DNA of 55,631 nucleotides from an uncultured bacterium (GCA_946405785.1 CAMJIH010000003.1:1-55631); one strand, 5' to 3'; shown: positions 33,926 through 48,830, counted from the first letter of the stretch. The notes: generated from the sequence alone by a model not told the origin. Program-made: numbers and translations.

Positions 33926-34756
33926 ATGAAAAAAACAGTATTTAGTTTGGTTGCAATCCTAAGTTTAGTATGAATCTGTTTTGCATACACACCAGACACA
34001 GAAACAAAAGAAGAAATCTCTAACTTAAAAGTACAAGTTACTGCACTAAGTGAAGACGATAACAGAACTCTTTTTAATTTATATGAACAAGCAAGAGATA
34101 TTCTTCAATACATTAAAGAAGAAAAAACCTCATACATTGTAACCCAAGTGAGAGACTACGCTCTTTCTAAATTTACAACAAGAAAAGATGCAGCAAAAGC
34201 TGAAGCTCTTCAACTAAAACAAGAATTATTAGATGCTTATCAAAATTCTTGATTACAATTGGCTGAAGAATTATCTGAAAACTGTTATTGACGATATAAT
34301 ACACTCGATAATTTAAGCTATGCATATGATTTTCCTACAGCCCTAACTATTGCAGTTTGGTATAGAGAAACAAGTTGTGGATATTATCTTCCTAAAAATG
34401 GTGATGGGCCATTCCAAATTGTTAGCAAAGATTATGGAAACTGAGAGATAACAAAAGAAATCTTTGAACAAGCAATAAAAGATTTCTTAGAATTCTCTTG
34501 GAATAAAATCAACCGATACAATGGAAAGAATCCTGATACTCCTATCGTTTTATGATACAAATCATTTTCTTATAAAGATCTCTACAAATTTGCATGATTA
34601 TATAACGGATTGAGTTGATCAACTGTTTACTGAGATATTGGACCAGCTAATCCAAAATACTTCCTTGAAAAAATGCCAGGGGAATATGAAAATTGAAAAA
34701 AGAACGGTTTATTCCTACAGTTCTTAAAAGTCATTGAACGAGAAATAAAACAATAA
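33926..34756 (+). CDS. secreted protein with lytic-transglycosylase-like motif
   Basis: Signal peptide MKKTVFSLVAILSLVGICFAYT; AVWYRETSCGYYLPKNGDGPFQIVSKDYG resembles the E-S...G-x-QI core of SLT/lysozyme-like folds. Confidence 0.6.
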
Positions 34757-34819
34757 CTTGAAGTCTAAAATAAATTCCCTATACAAGAAACGAAACGTAG
34801 TTTTACTATAAATGAAAAA

Positions 34820-37153
34820 ATGCCTAAAAATCTTGTTATCGTAGAGTCTCCAGCAAAATCACAGACAATAAAGAAGTTTTTGGGACCTGATTATGAAGTA
34901 AAAGCCTCATTCTGACATACTGTAGACCTTCCAGTTAAAGAATTATGAATTGATGTAGAACATAATTTCGAACCTAAATATGTTGTTTCTCCAGATAAAA
35001 GAAGAGTACTTTCAGAATTAAAAAGACTTTCAGAATCAGCTGAAAAAACATGGATCGCAACCGATGAGGACCGCGAAGGAGAAGCTATTTGACGACATTT
35101 AGCAAACCAATTAAAATTAGATATCAAAACAACACCTAGAATCGTATTCCATGAGATAACAAAAACAGCAATTGATAATGCCATAAAAAATCCAAGAACT
35201 ATAGATATGTGTTTAGTTAATGCACAACAAGCTAGAAGGGTTCTTGATAGATTAGTATGATTTGAACTTTCACCAGTTCTATGGAAAAAAATAAAAACAG
35301 GACTTTCTGCTTGAAGAGTTCAATCTGTTGCTGTAAAACTAATTGTTGAAAGAGAAAGAGAAATACAAGCATTTGAATCTGCTTCATTTTTCAAAGTTTC
35401 TGGAGAATTCTTAAACAATGAAAAGAAGAGTTTTTCTGCAGAGTTAAATAAACAATTAAAATCAGAAAATGAAACACTCAAATTCTTTGAATTATTAAAA
35501 TGAGCTGAATATAAAATAGAAGATGTTGAAGTTAAACCAGGTAAAAAGGCTCCATCTGCACCATTTACAACATCAACACTTCAACAAGAAGCTAGTAGAA
35601 AATTATGATTCTCTGTTTCTAGAACAATGCAAGTTGCACAAAAACTTTATGAAGCAGGACATATTACTTACATGAGAACTGATGCAGTTAACCTTTCAGA
35701 TTTTGCCATTAATGCTGCAAAAGCCGAAATATGCAGTGAATATTGAGAAAAATACTCTAAACCAACAAGATATACAACAAAATCTAAAGGAGCACAAGAA
35801 GCCCACGAATGTATTAGACCAACACATATGGAACATCGTATTGCAGGTTCTGATCCAAGCGAAAAAAAATTATATCAACTGATTTGGAAAAGAACTATTG
35901 CTTCCCAAATGGCACCAGCCGAACTAGAAAAAACTAAAGCAACTATCAGTATATCAACAACAGATAAATTTAAATTTATAGCAAGTTGAGAAGTTCTTAA
36001 ATTTGATTGATTCTTAAAACTATATATTGAATCAACAGATAATGAAGAAGATGAAGAAATCAAAGGAATGCTCCCAACACTAAATAAAGGTGATTCTGTT
36101 ATTGAAGATACTATTTATGCTACAGAAAAATTTAAGCAGCACCCTCCTAGGTATACAGAAGCTTCTTTAGTTAAAAAACTTGAAGAACAAGGAATCGGTA
36201 GACCTTCTACATACGCTCCAACAATTTCTACTATACTAAAAAGAGAATATGTTGTAAAAGAAGATCGTCCTTGAAATAAAAGAAATTATCTCGAATTCAC
36301 ATATAAAAATGGAGAAATTAAAAGAGACGAAAGAGAACAAATAACATGAGCAGAAAAACAAAAAATGTTCCCAACAGATATCTGAATCATAGTAACAGAT
36401 TTCCTAGAAAAGAATTTTTCTGATATTATGAATTATGGTTTTACTGCTGATGTAGAACAAGAATTTGACGAAATTGCTGAATGAAAAATGGAATGGGTCA
36501 AAATGATAGAAAAGTTCTACGGACCATTTCATAATCAAGTTGAAGAAACAACATGAAGAGAAAGGGTTAACACAGAAAGAGATTTGTGAGTTCATCCCAG
36601 CACAGGAAAGAAAATAATCGCAAGAATGTGAAGATATGGACCAATGATCCAAATAGGAGATCAAGATGATCCAGATAAAAAATATGCATCAATACCAACT
36701 GGGAAAACTATCGAAACAATAACGTTAGAAGAAGCTCTTGCTGCTTTTGCCCTTCCTAGAACAATATGAAAACGAGAAAATGAAGATATTATAGCATCTA
36801 ACGGAAGATTTGGACCATACATCAAATACAAAAATCTCTTTGTTTCTATAAAAAAAGATTCAGGACTAGATCCATTAACAATAACTCTTGAAGAAGCAAT
36901 TCCACTTATTCAAGAAAAACTAGAACTTGAAAAGAATAAATATATAAAGGAATTTGAGTATGAAAAGGAAAAAATTCAAATTCTAAACGGACCTTATTGA
37001 CCATATATCAAATACGCTAAAAAGAATTACAAAATTCCAAAAGGAGGAAAAGATGCAACAGATTTAACATTAGATGATTGTCTTAGCCTCATAGGAATCT
37101 GAAAAACTGAAAAGAAGCCAACAAGAAAGAAGGCCACAAGCAAAAAGAAATAA
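34820..37153 (+). CDS. topA: DNA topoisomerase I
   Basis: [38 protein letters not shown]...[15 protein letters not shown]...[18 protein letters not shown]...[12 protein letters not shown]. Confidence 0.96.
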
Positions 37154-37180
37154 AAATTTTATTTCTTAACCTCATAACTC

Positions 37181-38536
37181 ATGGACATAAAACAATTTGA
37201 AGGTAAAAACATTGCTATTCTTGGATTCTGATTAGAGGGAAAATCCACGCTAAATTTCTTACTCAACAATAACTTTTCCTTCAAAAAATTGTCCGTCCTT
37301 GATATGAAAGATCAACCATGATTAGAGAATTTTTGAATTGGGGTTGAGACTTGAGAACACTATCTTGAGCATCTTAACCAATTTGATGTTATTTTTAAAT
37401 CTGCAGGTGTTCCATATTCAAAAGAATTAATGCCATTTAAAGATAAAATACTAACTCAAGTACAATTCTTTTTCAATAACTATAAAGGGAAAGTAATAAC
37501 AATAACGGCAAGTAAATGAAAGTCGACAATGACATCAATTGTCTACACAATTCTAAAAAATGCAGGATTTAACACAAAACTTGTTGGTAATATTTGAGCT
37601 CCAGTATTAGATGAAATTGATTTTAATGAGGAATATGACTACGTCGTTTGTGAACTTTCTAGTTACATGCTTGAACGTCTAGAAAAGAAAAACTACATCT
37701 CTGTACTATGAAATATTTTTCCTGAACATATGGATTGGCATGGTGGTTTTGAGAATTATGCTCATGCAAAATTAAATAACCTAAAATGAGCAGATTATAA
37801 TTTTGTATTACAAAAAACTGCAGAAGAATATGATTTATTCAGTCAATACAATAACATAGAAACTTATGGTATCTGAGGAAAAACATCTCGAGCTAATGGA
37901 TATTTTATTCATGATAATCAAGAATTATTTCCAACAGATGATAAATTACTCATCTGAGAACATAATACTCAAAATATATCTCTTGCAATAGCCATTGCAT
38001 TAAAAATAGGAGTACCTATTGATGTTATTCACGAAACAGTTAAGAATTTTAGAGGACTTCCACATAGACTAGAACTTGTATGAGAAGTAAATTGAATAAC
38101 ATTTGTCGATGATGCAATATCAACAACTCCTGAATCTACAATGGAAGCATTAAAATCTTTTTGAAAAAGAGTAGATACAATTTTTCTATGAGGAACAAAT
38201 AGATGATACGACTTCAGAAAACTTATGGAAATGGTCCAAGAATATGAAATCCAAAATATTGTATTCTTTCCTCCATCAGGAGAAATAATGGCAAAATTTT
38301 TAAATAATTTCAAAGGTAAAATCCTTTATACAGATAGAATGGAAGATGCTGTAGCATTTGCATTTGTAAATACAGAAAAAGATAAAATCTGTTTACTTTC
38401 AACAGCTTCTCCAAGCTATAGTGTACGAAAGAACTTTGAAGAAAAAGGAAATCTTTTTAAAGAAGCAATTAAAAAAGTATCAGAAGAAAACACTTTACCA
38501 AAAAAAGAAGATAATATATGACAATTGCTTGAATAA
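37181..38536 (+). CDS. murD: UDP-N-acetylmuramoylalanine--D-glutamate ligase
   Basis: IAILGFGLEGKSTLNFL...ITITASKGKSTMTSIVYTILKNAG...CELSSYMLE...FPEHMDWHG...[28 protein letters not shown]. Confidence 0.92.
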
Positions 38537-39000
38537 TAATATCATTGCTTCTTGTTATATGTGGAATAATTTGATGTATTGCGCCGATTCTTCCTTGACC
38601 ACAACTAGCATATTTAGGAATACTTATCTTTCATTTTATGTGTGGAAAACCATTTTCTACCCTATTTTTGGTAATTCGATTTATAATCATTGTTGCTATA
38701 ATAGTTATAGATAATTTCTTACCCATGCTCGCAACCAAAAAATTGGGATGATCAAAATACTGAACACGATGAGCTGCAATATGAACAATAGTTTGATTAA
38801 TTGGATGAATACGAGGTATCCTACTTTGACCATTTATAGGTGCATTAATTGGTGAATATATAAAAAGGAATTCTATTGAAGAAAGCATGAAGCCAGCTCT
38901 TTGAAGTTTTATTTGAATAGCAATGAGCTGAATAATAAAAATCGCACTATGTATAATTCTCTGAGGATATATAATTACAGAAGCAATTAAAATACTATAA
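38518..39000 (+). CDS. DUF456-like membrane protein, UGA-rich
   Basis: MTIAGIIISLLLVICGIIGCIAPILPGPQLAYLGILIFHF...GTIVGLIGGIRGILLGPFIGALIGEYIKR; overlaps murD by 19 nt. Confidence 0.8.
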
Positions 39001-39038
39001 ATAAAAAAGATTCGACTATTAAATCGAATCTTTTTTTA
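39001..39038. terminator. bidirectional terminator between DUF456 gene and pflB
   Basis: AAAAAAGATTCGA ctattaa(a) TCGAATCTTTTTTT. Confidence 0.8.
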
Positions 39039-39055
39039 TTTTAAATAATTATTAA

Positions 39056-41254
39056 TTACATACTTTCATGGAATGTTCTCTTAATAACCTCCAATTGATG
39101 AGCTTTAGATAATCTAACAAAATTAACTGCATATCCTGAAACTCTAATTGTTAATGAAGGATAATTTTCTGGATGTTCGTATGCATCCATTAATGTTTCT
39201 CTATTCAAAACATTAACATTAAGATGATGAGCACCTTTCTTAAAATATCATGTCAACATTCCAACCAAATTAGTATTTTGTTCTTCCTTAGTTGAACCTA
39301 ATGAATTAGGAACAATTGAGAATGTATTTGAAATACCATCTTTAGAATAATTATAATCTAATTTAGCTACAGAATTCAAAGAAGCAATAGCTCCTGAATG
39401 ATCTCTACCATGCATAGGATTAGCTCCTGGAGCAAATGGTTCTCCAGCTTTTCTTCCGTCTGGAGTAGATCCTGTATTCTTTCCATACATTACATTAGAT
39501 GTAATTGTAAGAAGAGATAATGTTGGAGTTGCATCCTTATATGCTCTATGCTTTGATAATTCTTCTAGGAAATATTTTTGAATTTCTTTACCCATCAAAT
39601 CTACTCTATCATCATCATTTCCGAACATTGGATATTCACCATCGATTTCAAAATCTTTAGCAATACCATTTTCATCTCTAACAGCTTTAACTTTAGCATA
39701 TTTAATAGCTGATAATGAATCTAATACAACAGACATTCCAGCTGCTCCATATGCGATATCAATTCCACATCCAGAATCGATGAAAGCCATTTGAGCCTTT
39801 TCATAATAATATTTATCATGCATATAATGAATAATATACATAGCTTTAGCATATACTCTAGCTGTATTAGCCATAGCATTCTTAAAGTTTGCATATACTT
39901 TATCATAATTTAATGTTCCATCTTCATTATCACAATTTTCAAACAATGAAGCATCCATTACTTGCACACCTTCATCTTCTTCTCTACCTCCATTAATAGC
40001 AAGAAGAAGTGTTTTAGCTAAGTTACATCTAGCTCCAAAGTGTTGAATTCTTTTACCAACTTCTTGGTATGAAACACAACATGCAATACCATAATCATCA
40101 GATCCTCTACAAGGTCTCATTAAATCATCATTTTCGTATTGAATAGATGATGTATCTATAGAAACTTGTGCACAGAATTTCTTAAATCCTTCTGGTAATG
40201 ATTCAGACCAAAGAACTGTTAAATTTGGCTCTGGGGAAGGTCCAAGATTATATAATGTTTGTAAAAATCTGAATGAAGTTTTAGTTACTTTTACTTTTCC
40301 ATCATTAAACATTCAACCAACAGATTCTGTCACCCAAGTAGGATCACCACCAAATACTTCATCATATGATCCAGGTCTAAGATGTCTTACTAATCTCAAT
40401 TTCATAACAAAATGATCAATCATTTCTTGTGCTTCACTTTCAGTAATTTTTCCTTCTTTCAAATCTTTTTCAATATAGATATCTAAGAAAGATGAGACAT
40501 TACCTAAAGACATAGCAGCTCCATCTTGTTCTTTAACTCAAGAAAGATAAGCAAAATAAACCCATTGAATAGCTTCTTGTGCATTTTCAGCAGGTCTTGT
40601 TACATCAAAACCATAACTCTTAGCCATTTCAGCAATATCTTTTAATGCAGCAATTTGCATTGAGATTTCTTCTCTCAATCTAACTTTTGCATCATCCATT
40701 TCACCGCTAATTGCAGCAAAATCAGCTTTCTTTTCTTCAATAAGTCTATCTGTACCATAAAGAGCTAATCTTCTATAGTCTCCAATAATTCTACCTCTTG
40801 CATAGTTATCAGGTAATCCTGTTAAAACATGCTTTGTTCTATACATTCTAATTTCAGAATCATAAGCTGAGAATACTGCATCATTATGATTCTTAGCATA
40901 CTTAAAGATCTCTTTTACTTTTGGATCTAATTCAATTCCTCTCTCATTTAAGGCTTTCTCAACTATTCTAACACCACCAAAAGGCTTGATAGCTCTCTTT
41001 AATGGTTCATCTGTTTGAAGACCAACAATAGTTTCTAATTCCTTTTTAATGTATCCTGGTTTATGAGAAGTAATTGTTGAAATAGTAGATGGATCAGCAG
41101 ATCTAAGTCCATTATTATCTCTCTCTTCTTTTAAATATTTTCTTACCTCTTCCATCAATTGATTTGTTCTCTCTGTAGGACCGGCAAGAAACGATGCATC
41201 TCCCTCGTATGGAGTAATGTTGTCATAGACAAACTTTCTTACTTCAAGTGTCAT
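39056..41254 (-). CDS. pflB: formate acetyltransferase (pyruvate formate-lyase)
   Basis: [27 protein letters not shown]...[54 protein letters not shown]. Confidence 0.96.
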
Positions 41255-41420
41255 TTCGTTATATTTAACCAACTAAAATACTTTTTTAATTGATTGTGTT
41301 TTTTAGATCGCGCCGATAGGTGAGCTTAAACATCTACTATAAAATTTCAATAAAACATCACCACGGAAACCTAAATCATCAACCATTTTTTATAATTGTA
41401 TTCATAATCAAAGAAAAAGC

Positions 41421-41460
41421 AAAAAAGGAAGAAGTTTTCACTCTTCTTCCTTCATTTTTT
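41421..41460 (-). terminator. intrinsic terminator downstream of lysS
   Basis: GGAAGAAG AGTGAAAA CTTCTTCC TTTTTT on minus strand. Confidence 0.8.
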
Positions 41461-41472
41461 TAAATTATTTAA

Positions 41473-43101
<1,629 letters not shown>

Positions 43102-43192
43102 TGCAATTATAACAAAAAAAGATAAATTCAAAGCGGATTATAAAAATTCACAGATTAATTGCAAACTAATTACCTTTCAAAAAGTACATATT

Positions 43193-43696
43193 ATGTGAAA
43201 AGAAGAAGATAAAAAAACACTCAACACTTTCATTAAACGAGTTTCAATAATTATCGGGATAAAAATAATTATCATATTTTTCTTTTTTCTTCAAGCTGAA
43301 AAGAAAATATGAAACACATCAACAGAAATAATTCAGGAACCACAATTTTGTTTTAATTGAAACTGTATAAATCTTGAAATAGCTAAAACACAACAAGAAA
43401 GAGAATTAGGGTTAATGTTTCGCGAAAAAATAGATGAAAATAAAGGTATGGTCTTCATTTTTGATTGACCCTGAAAACATGGAATGCGAATGAGAAATAC
43501 ATTAATTCCTCTAGATATCATACGAATAACAACAGGATACAAAGTCGTAGATATTGTTTCATTACCCCCTTGTTATGAAGAAATATGTCCAAGTTATAAA
43601 CCAGAAACCGATAATTTACGAGCTATTGAAGTTAATAGTGGTATAGCCAATAAATTAGAATTAAAAACGGGAGATATTATAAAATTAAATATATAA
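43193..43696 (+). CDS. DUF192 family membrane-anchored protein
   Basis: ATG TGA start; LGLMFREKIDENKGMVFIFDGPGKHGMRMRNTLIPLDIIRITTGYKVVDIV. Confidence 0.85.
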
Positions 43697-43725
43697 AAAA
43701 GAAGAGAACAATCTCTTCTTTTTAT
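43696..43725. terminator. bidirectional terminator
   Basis: AAAAAGAAGAGA ACAA TCTCTTCTTTTT. Confidence 0.75.
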
Positions 43726-43735
43726 GTATTCTTAA

Positions 43736-44518
43736 TTAAACTGCGTTTTCTTCTTCACTATATTTTTCAATATATTCCCTCGCTTTAGTTAATAGCAACT
43801 CAATTTTATCTGAATCAGCCAACTCTTCCTTTGTTAATCCTAATTTAACACTAAACGGACGAAGATATCACGCTTTTCTAATCTTTCTAAAGAATGTTGG
43901 TAACTTTAGAATTCATTCTCATGGTAAAAGATGTGTCTTACCTTCTTTTGACTTATCAGAAACATAAACCACTCACAAATAAGGAGCAAATTCATCCAAT
44001 TTATTAATAAAAGTTCCTTCCAAGTCCTCACTATTCATATTCGAAATATCTAATGCCAAATTACAACCATATTTTTTAATAATATCAACAACATTACTAA
44101 AACGATATGCAGGAATAGGTAAAGCAAAAATATTTGTATCTTCAGGATTTATAATAGCAAAATGCAATGCAGGATTTTGAGACTGATATGTTGAAATATT
44201 GTTAGAAATAAAAGAATAAGATTTAAAATCAAAGAACTTTGGAGCATTTATTGTAATTAAATCACAATCTGTTTTTTCACAAAGATCTAAAACCTTATTC
44301 ATTTCTTTAGTATTTAACAATGATGAAGTTTGAATTGAATAAACAGGTAATTCGTATTTTTTTACCAAGCTTTGTACATAGTTTTCATTCCAGGCATCAA
44401 ATCATTTTGAAATAGCAAGATCAATACCAGTATATCAGCACTGTTTTGCCATATCAAAAATAATATCAAGCCCATATCAAACCATAGTATCTGTACTCAA
44501 AAGAATTTTATTTCTCAT
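43736..44518 (-). CDS. xylose isomerase-like TIM-barrel protein
   Basis: MRNKILLSTDTMVGYGLDIIFDMAKQCGYTGIDLAISKGFDAG...LALDISNMNSED...VVYVSDKSKEGKTHLLPGEGILKLPTFF. Confidence 0.65.
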
Positions 44519-44552
44519 CAGTTTTATATTTTTATTTTTAAAGCTTTATAAG

Positions 44553-44580
44553 ATTATAATCAAGAGAGCAATTTTGTCAA
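44553..44580 (-). promoter_or_regulatory. sigma70-type consensus promoter
   Basis: TTGACA - N16 - TATAAT upstream of the TIM-barrel gene. Confidence 0.7.
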
Positions 44581-44621
44581 ATTTTTAATATTCTGTTTAA
44601 CAATCAATAATAAGATTTTTA

Positions 44622-45563
44622 CTATCAAATAATAAAGAAATTCGATAATAAATAAGCGGCTCAGATAAGAAGAACTCATGCAAGAGCATAAATAATTGTC
44701 TTTTTTAGCGATGTAAATGTTGCCGCATCATCTGGTTTTGTGAGAATCTTATATGTCTGAATAATAATCATTACCAAGAGAACAAACGCAGTCAATCACA
44801 ACGCCCAATTAATAACATTATAAATAATAGGAATATCAGCAGGATCAAATATTTTAGATCCAATTTCACTAAGCCTAGCTCAACCAGAAATAACAGATTC
44901 TTGTTTTCAATAAACAGCTTCAACTATCTGCTTTGCTCATGTAATTAATAACATACCTATAGTTGTCCAAACAATAACTCACATTGATTTTTTCTTTGTT
45001 CATTCATCTTGTGCGGTTATATAAGTAAATACACGAGCCATCATCAACAAAACCAATATTCACAAACAAAGATATATTCCTATCTTTAAAAATGGATATA
45101 CCATATCACTATAAAGTTTTTGAACAACATCAATTGCTACAATACTCGTTTGTATTCATCAAGTTTTATCCATAAAAATTGTAAAAATAGCATTTGTTAA
45201 ATACTTGGCAGAAAACATAAGAATAATTCAAATAACACCATACACTAATGTAAGAATTCCTGTTTTCACCTTTCATTCATCACTAGAAGTTAATATTTGA
45301 TAAAACCCTATCATCGCAACAAGGACTCAAACAACAATCATAACAGAAAAGAATACATCAACAATCTTTAGAACAATAGACTGTGCCTTAGTTGAAGTAT
45401 CTCATTTCACAGGTTCATCTAAATGAGTACGAATAGTTCCAACAGAACCCTCCATTACTTCATTAAAATTATTAGCACTTACAAAATTTAAACAAAAAGA
45501 ACTAGAGAACAATCCCATTCAAAGAAAAAGTCAAAAGAAGATTTTTTTTAATTTTGTTTTCAT
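44622..45563 (-). CDS. multi-pass membrane protein with signal peptide, candidate T4SS-associated channel
   Basis: MKTKLKKIFFGLFLGMGLFSSSFCLNFVSA...; hydrophobic helices; adjacent to VirB4-like gene. Confidence 0.6.
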
Positions 45564-45602
45564 TTTTAATATCATTTTATCTAAAGTTAATAATTAAATT
45601 TA

Positions 45603-46526
45603 TTATGACGTTAATTCAGCAACTATAGGGAATTTCGGTATCTTATTTTTTGTACAAAATAATATTCATATTCTAATAAGAATCCAAACAATTGGAACCA
45701 ACTTTCGATATAATCAGCTCTTTAATCGATAATAAAGTAAGAACAATATTCAACAACAAAATACTGTTGTCAGTATATAGGTTTTTATATTCCAAGAAGA
45801 ACGATAACTTTCTTGATATTTTAATAATTCTTCAACAGAAACCTCTTTTTTTTTCAAAAGAAGAGAAATTCATTGCCTAATAAACACATATACTACCGAA
45901 AAAGATTCTTCAGGATACACTAGGAACCAATGTCTCATCCTTTGCTTTTGCTCGCTACTAAAGATATCTCAACCTATCATAAGGAAAACAAGTCTCAAAA
46001 TAAGAAATCATAAAAAGACTAATGCAATCATCCAAGAATTAAAAAAGAACATCAACAACCAAAAAATGAAAAACCACAATTGTGCTTCTTTTAACCAAAA
46101 ATTTGGTTTGTTAAATGATTTAGTTGCATACCAACAATATGAAGAAAGAAAAGGAGTAAATGATAAAACAATTTGTCTTTTATCTTCATCTGTTGTATCA
46201 ATTCTATAAAATTGGATATGTTTTCAAGAAACCAATATTGGCAATGAAACAAAAATCAAAAATAGAAGAAAGAAACCAAAAAATTCCGCAAAAATAGAGA
46301 AAATTCAAATTGATGATATTTCAAAAATAACAACATTTAAGAAAAAGAATGCCAAAAGAATTAATGCATAATTTCCAATTAAACACCAAGAATTTACAAA
46401 CATTTTTTCCTCATCATTCCGAGTATTTGTACGTTCTCTTAATTTATATTGAATAACTAATCAGAAAAAAAGCAGCCCTGACAATGCAGAGAACATCACA
46501 TCATTTTGATAACGGCTTTTTTCCAT
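45603..46526 (-). CDS. multi-pass membrane protein between VirB4-like gene and 44622-45563 gene
   Basis: MEKSRYQNDVMFSALSGLLFFGLVIQYKLRERTNTRNDEEKMF...; intact through several TGA to TAA at 45603. Confidence 0.6.
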
Positions 46527-46550
46527 TAGAATTATCAAATAAATAAAACA

Positions 46551-48623
46551 TTAAGTATTTCTTACATCAGTTGTTATAAAATCCTTTTCATCTGGAGATG
46601 CTAATATTTGAACTCAAACATGCTGCGTTCAAACAAACATCAAACCTTCTCAAACTCAAACAGAAATTAATCTTTGTTGTTCGGCTTCAGAAAGTCACAA
46701 CAGTTGATTAAGAGACTTAATAGAAGTAACCGATTGTTTGAGCAATATCTGTAATGAAGAGTTTGAAACAATAGGTTTTCCATAAGGACTACGTATAAAA
46801 TCTTCAATATCTTGAGAAATAGTAGTAATACCTAAACCATATTTTCTAGCTCTTTTAATCAAACCGAACAAAAAATTTGCAGAAATCTCATTTTGAAGCA
46901 TAATCCAAGCTTCATCACAAACTAACAATCTTTGTTTTTTTACAGCTCTTACTTTTGCCCAAATAAAATTAAGTACATTAAACATTGCTGGAGTTTTTAA
47001 AGCTTCTTCAACATCTCTTATACTAAAGACTGTTAAAACATTATTAATATCAATGTTGGTATAATTATTGAATAACTTTCAAAATGTTCAAGTAACATAT
47101 TTACTCAATTTTAATGCAACCTGCTCACCTCACTGCATTCATTCTAAGACATTCATAAGATCTTCCATCAATGGAGGCATCTTTCATGAATAATCATCCA
47201 TATCAAAAGTAAATCATTTCAAAGCATATGTATTCTGTAGTGCTTTATCCAAAAGAGCCTCTTCTTCTGGAGACATTTTTCAAATCAAAATTTGAATTAG
47301 AGAAACAAGATTCATAATCTGAGAACGTAACAAATCTCACTTACCATATTCAACATCCTCAAGCATTGGAGGCATATCAAATGGATTCAAAAATTGTTGA
47401 GAAGATGTAGCTATATTAACATAAGTTCATCAAACTTTTTCACAAAGAGAACGGTATTCGTTTTCTGGATCTATTACAATAATATCTACTCAATTAAGAA
47501 GATATCTTAGAATTTCCAATTTCACTGTAAATGATTTTCAAGCACCTGATGTTGCAAGAATAACACTATTCATATTTGGAAGTTTTGAATTGAAACGATC
47601 AAAAACAACCAAACCTCATGTATGAGCATTAACCCCATAAAGAATTCATGTTTTTGTTATAAGATCACTTGAAATAAACGGGAAAGATGCAGCCAAAGAA
47701 GAAGTAACAGCACTTCTTACAATTCACATATCATCTAAACATACTGGCAAATTAGCAGTAAAACCATTATCCATTCTTTGAATAGCATTTTTAACTCTTA
47801 TTCAAAATCATGATATCTTTTGTTCAAACTTTTTTCAGGTCTCTCTTAATTTTTCTTCATCATAATCATAAATTGTTGTATAGTTTCATACTTCAAAATA
47901 TCTTTCTTCTTTTGTTGTTAATTTTTCTCTGATCATTTCAACATCACGATACTGTTGTTCAACATCTTTATCTATTGTAATTCCCTTTTGCATAGAATCA
48001 GATAATTCAGCCTTCAATTGTGTAGCCTTTTGCTTTAACATAGATTGTATAGCACTATCATCTTCAGGATAAATATAAAAACTCATATCCCATTTTGCAT
48101 GCATACTCATAATATCTCTAGTCCACAACATATCTATATAACTAGGATAATCTTGTGTATAATAACATTTTCCTAAAATTCATGAAACATTAAATTTTTG
48201 TGTTTCAATCTTCCAATATGAAGGTGCAATATGTGATTTATAATCAGATAACAAAGAATTATAATGAGTATCAACTTCTTTAATATATTGTCTCAATTCT
48301 GTAGTAAGTTTTTTATCATTGTATTCTTCATCAGGCAACTGTAACAAATCTCTAATTTGTTGTGCTAATGCTGGTTGTTCTTTAAGTTCTTTTTCATCCT
48401 TTTTTTCTTTCTTTTGAGCAGTATCTCAATCCTTCTTTGACTTAGGTTCTGGAGCTAATCAAATTTTTTGCAAAATTTTGTCCATCCATCACATAGGTCA
48501 TTCTTTTTTCTTTACATCTTCTTTTGGCTTCTCTTCAATTTTTGGAACAACGACAAAACCTCAGCCCGGAATTAGCATTGCATAATTTGTATCGAATACT
48601 ACATTTTGAAATCTTTCCAACAT
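46551..48623 (-). CDS. VirB4/TraC-type ATPase
   Basis: HTGGLVVFDRFNSKLPNMNSVILATSGAGKSFTVKLEILRYLLNGVDIIVIDPENEYRSLCEKV...RLLVCDEAWIMLQNEISANFLFGLIKRARKYGLGITTISQDIEDF. Confidence 0.88.
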
Positions 48624-48802
48624 TGAGGTTACGAATATATAAACTCAAAACTAATTATAATCGAAATTACAAATTTTTCAAAAAATCAAAGTTATTTTTT
48701 TAATCATTTCTATTGACATATAGTGAAAGAAAGAGAAATAAACTACAAAAATATAATTAATAAAAACTATTTTATTTTTTTTAAATTTCTGCAATAAAAT
48801 TC

Positions 48803-48830
48803 TTGACATTCTTATCCACTTTCTTATACT
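48803..48830 (+). promoter_or_regulatory. sigma70-type promoter of the sigma-like gene
   Basis: TTGACA - N16 - TATACT. Confidence 0.65.
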
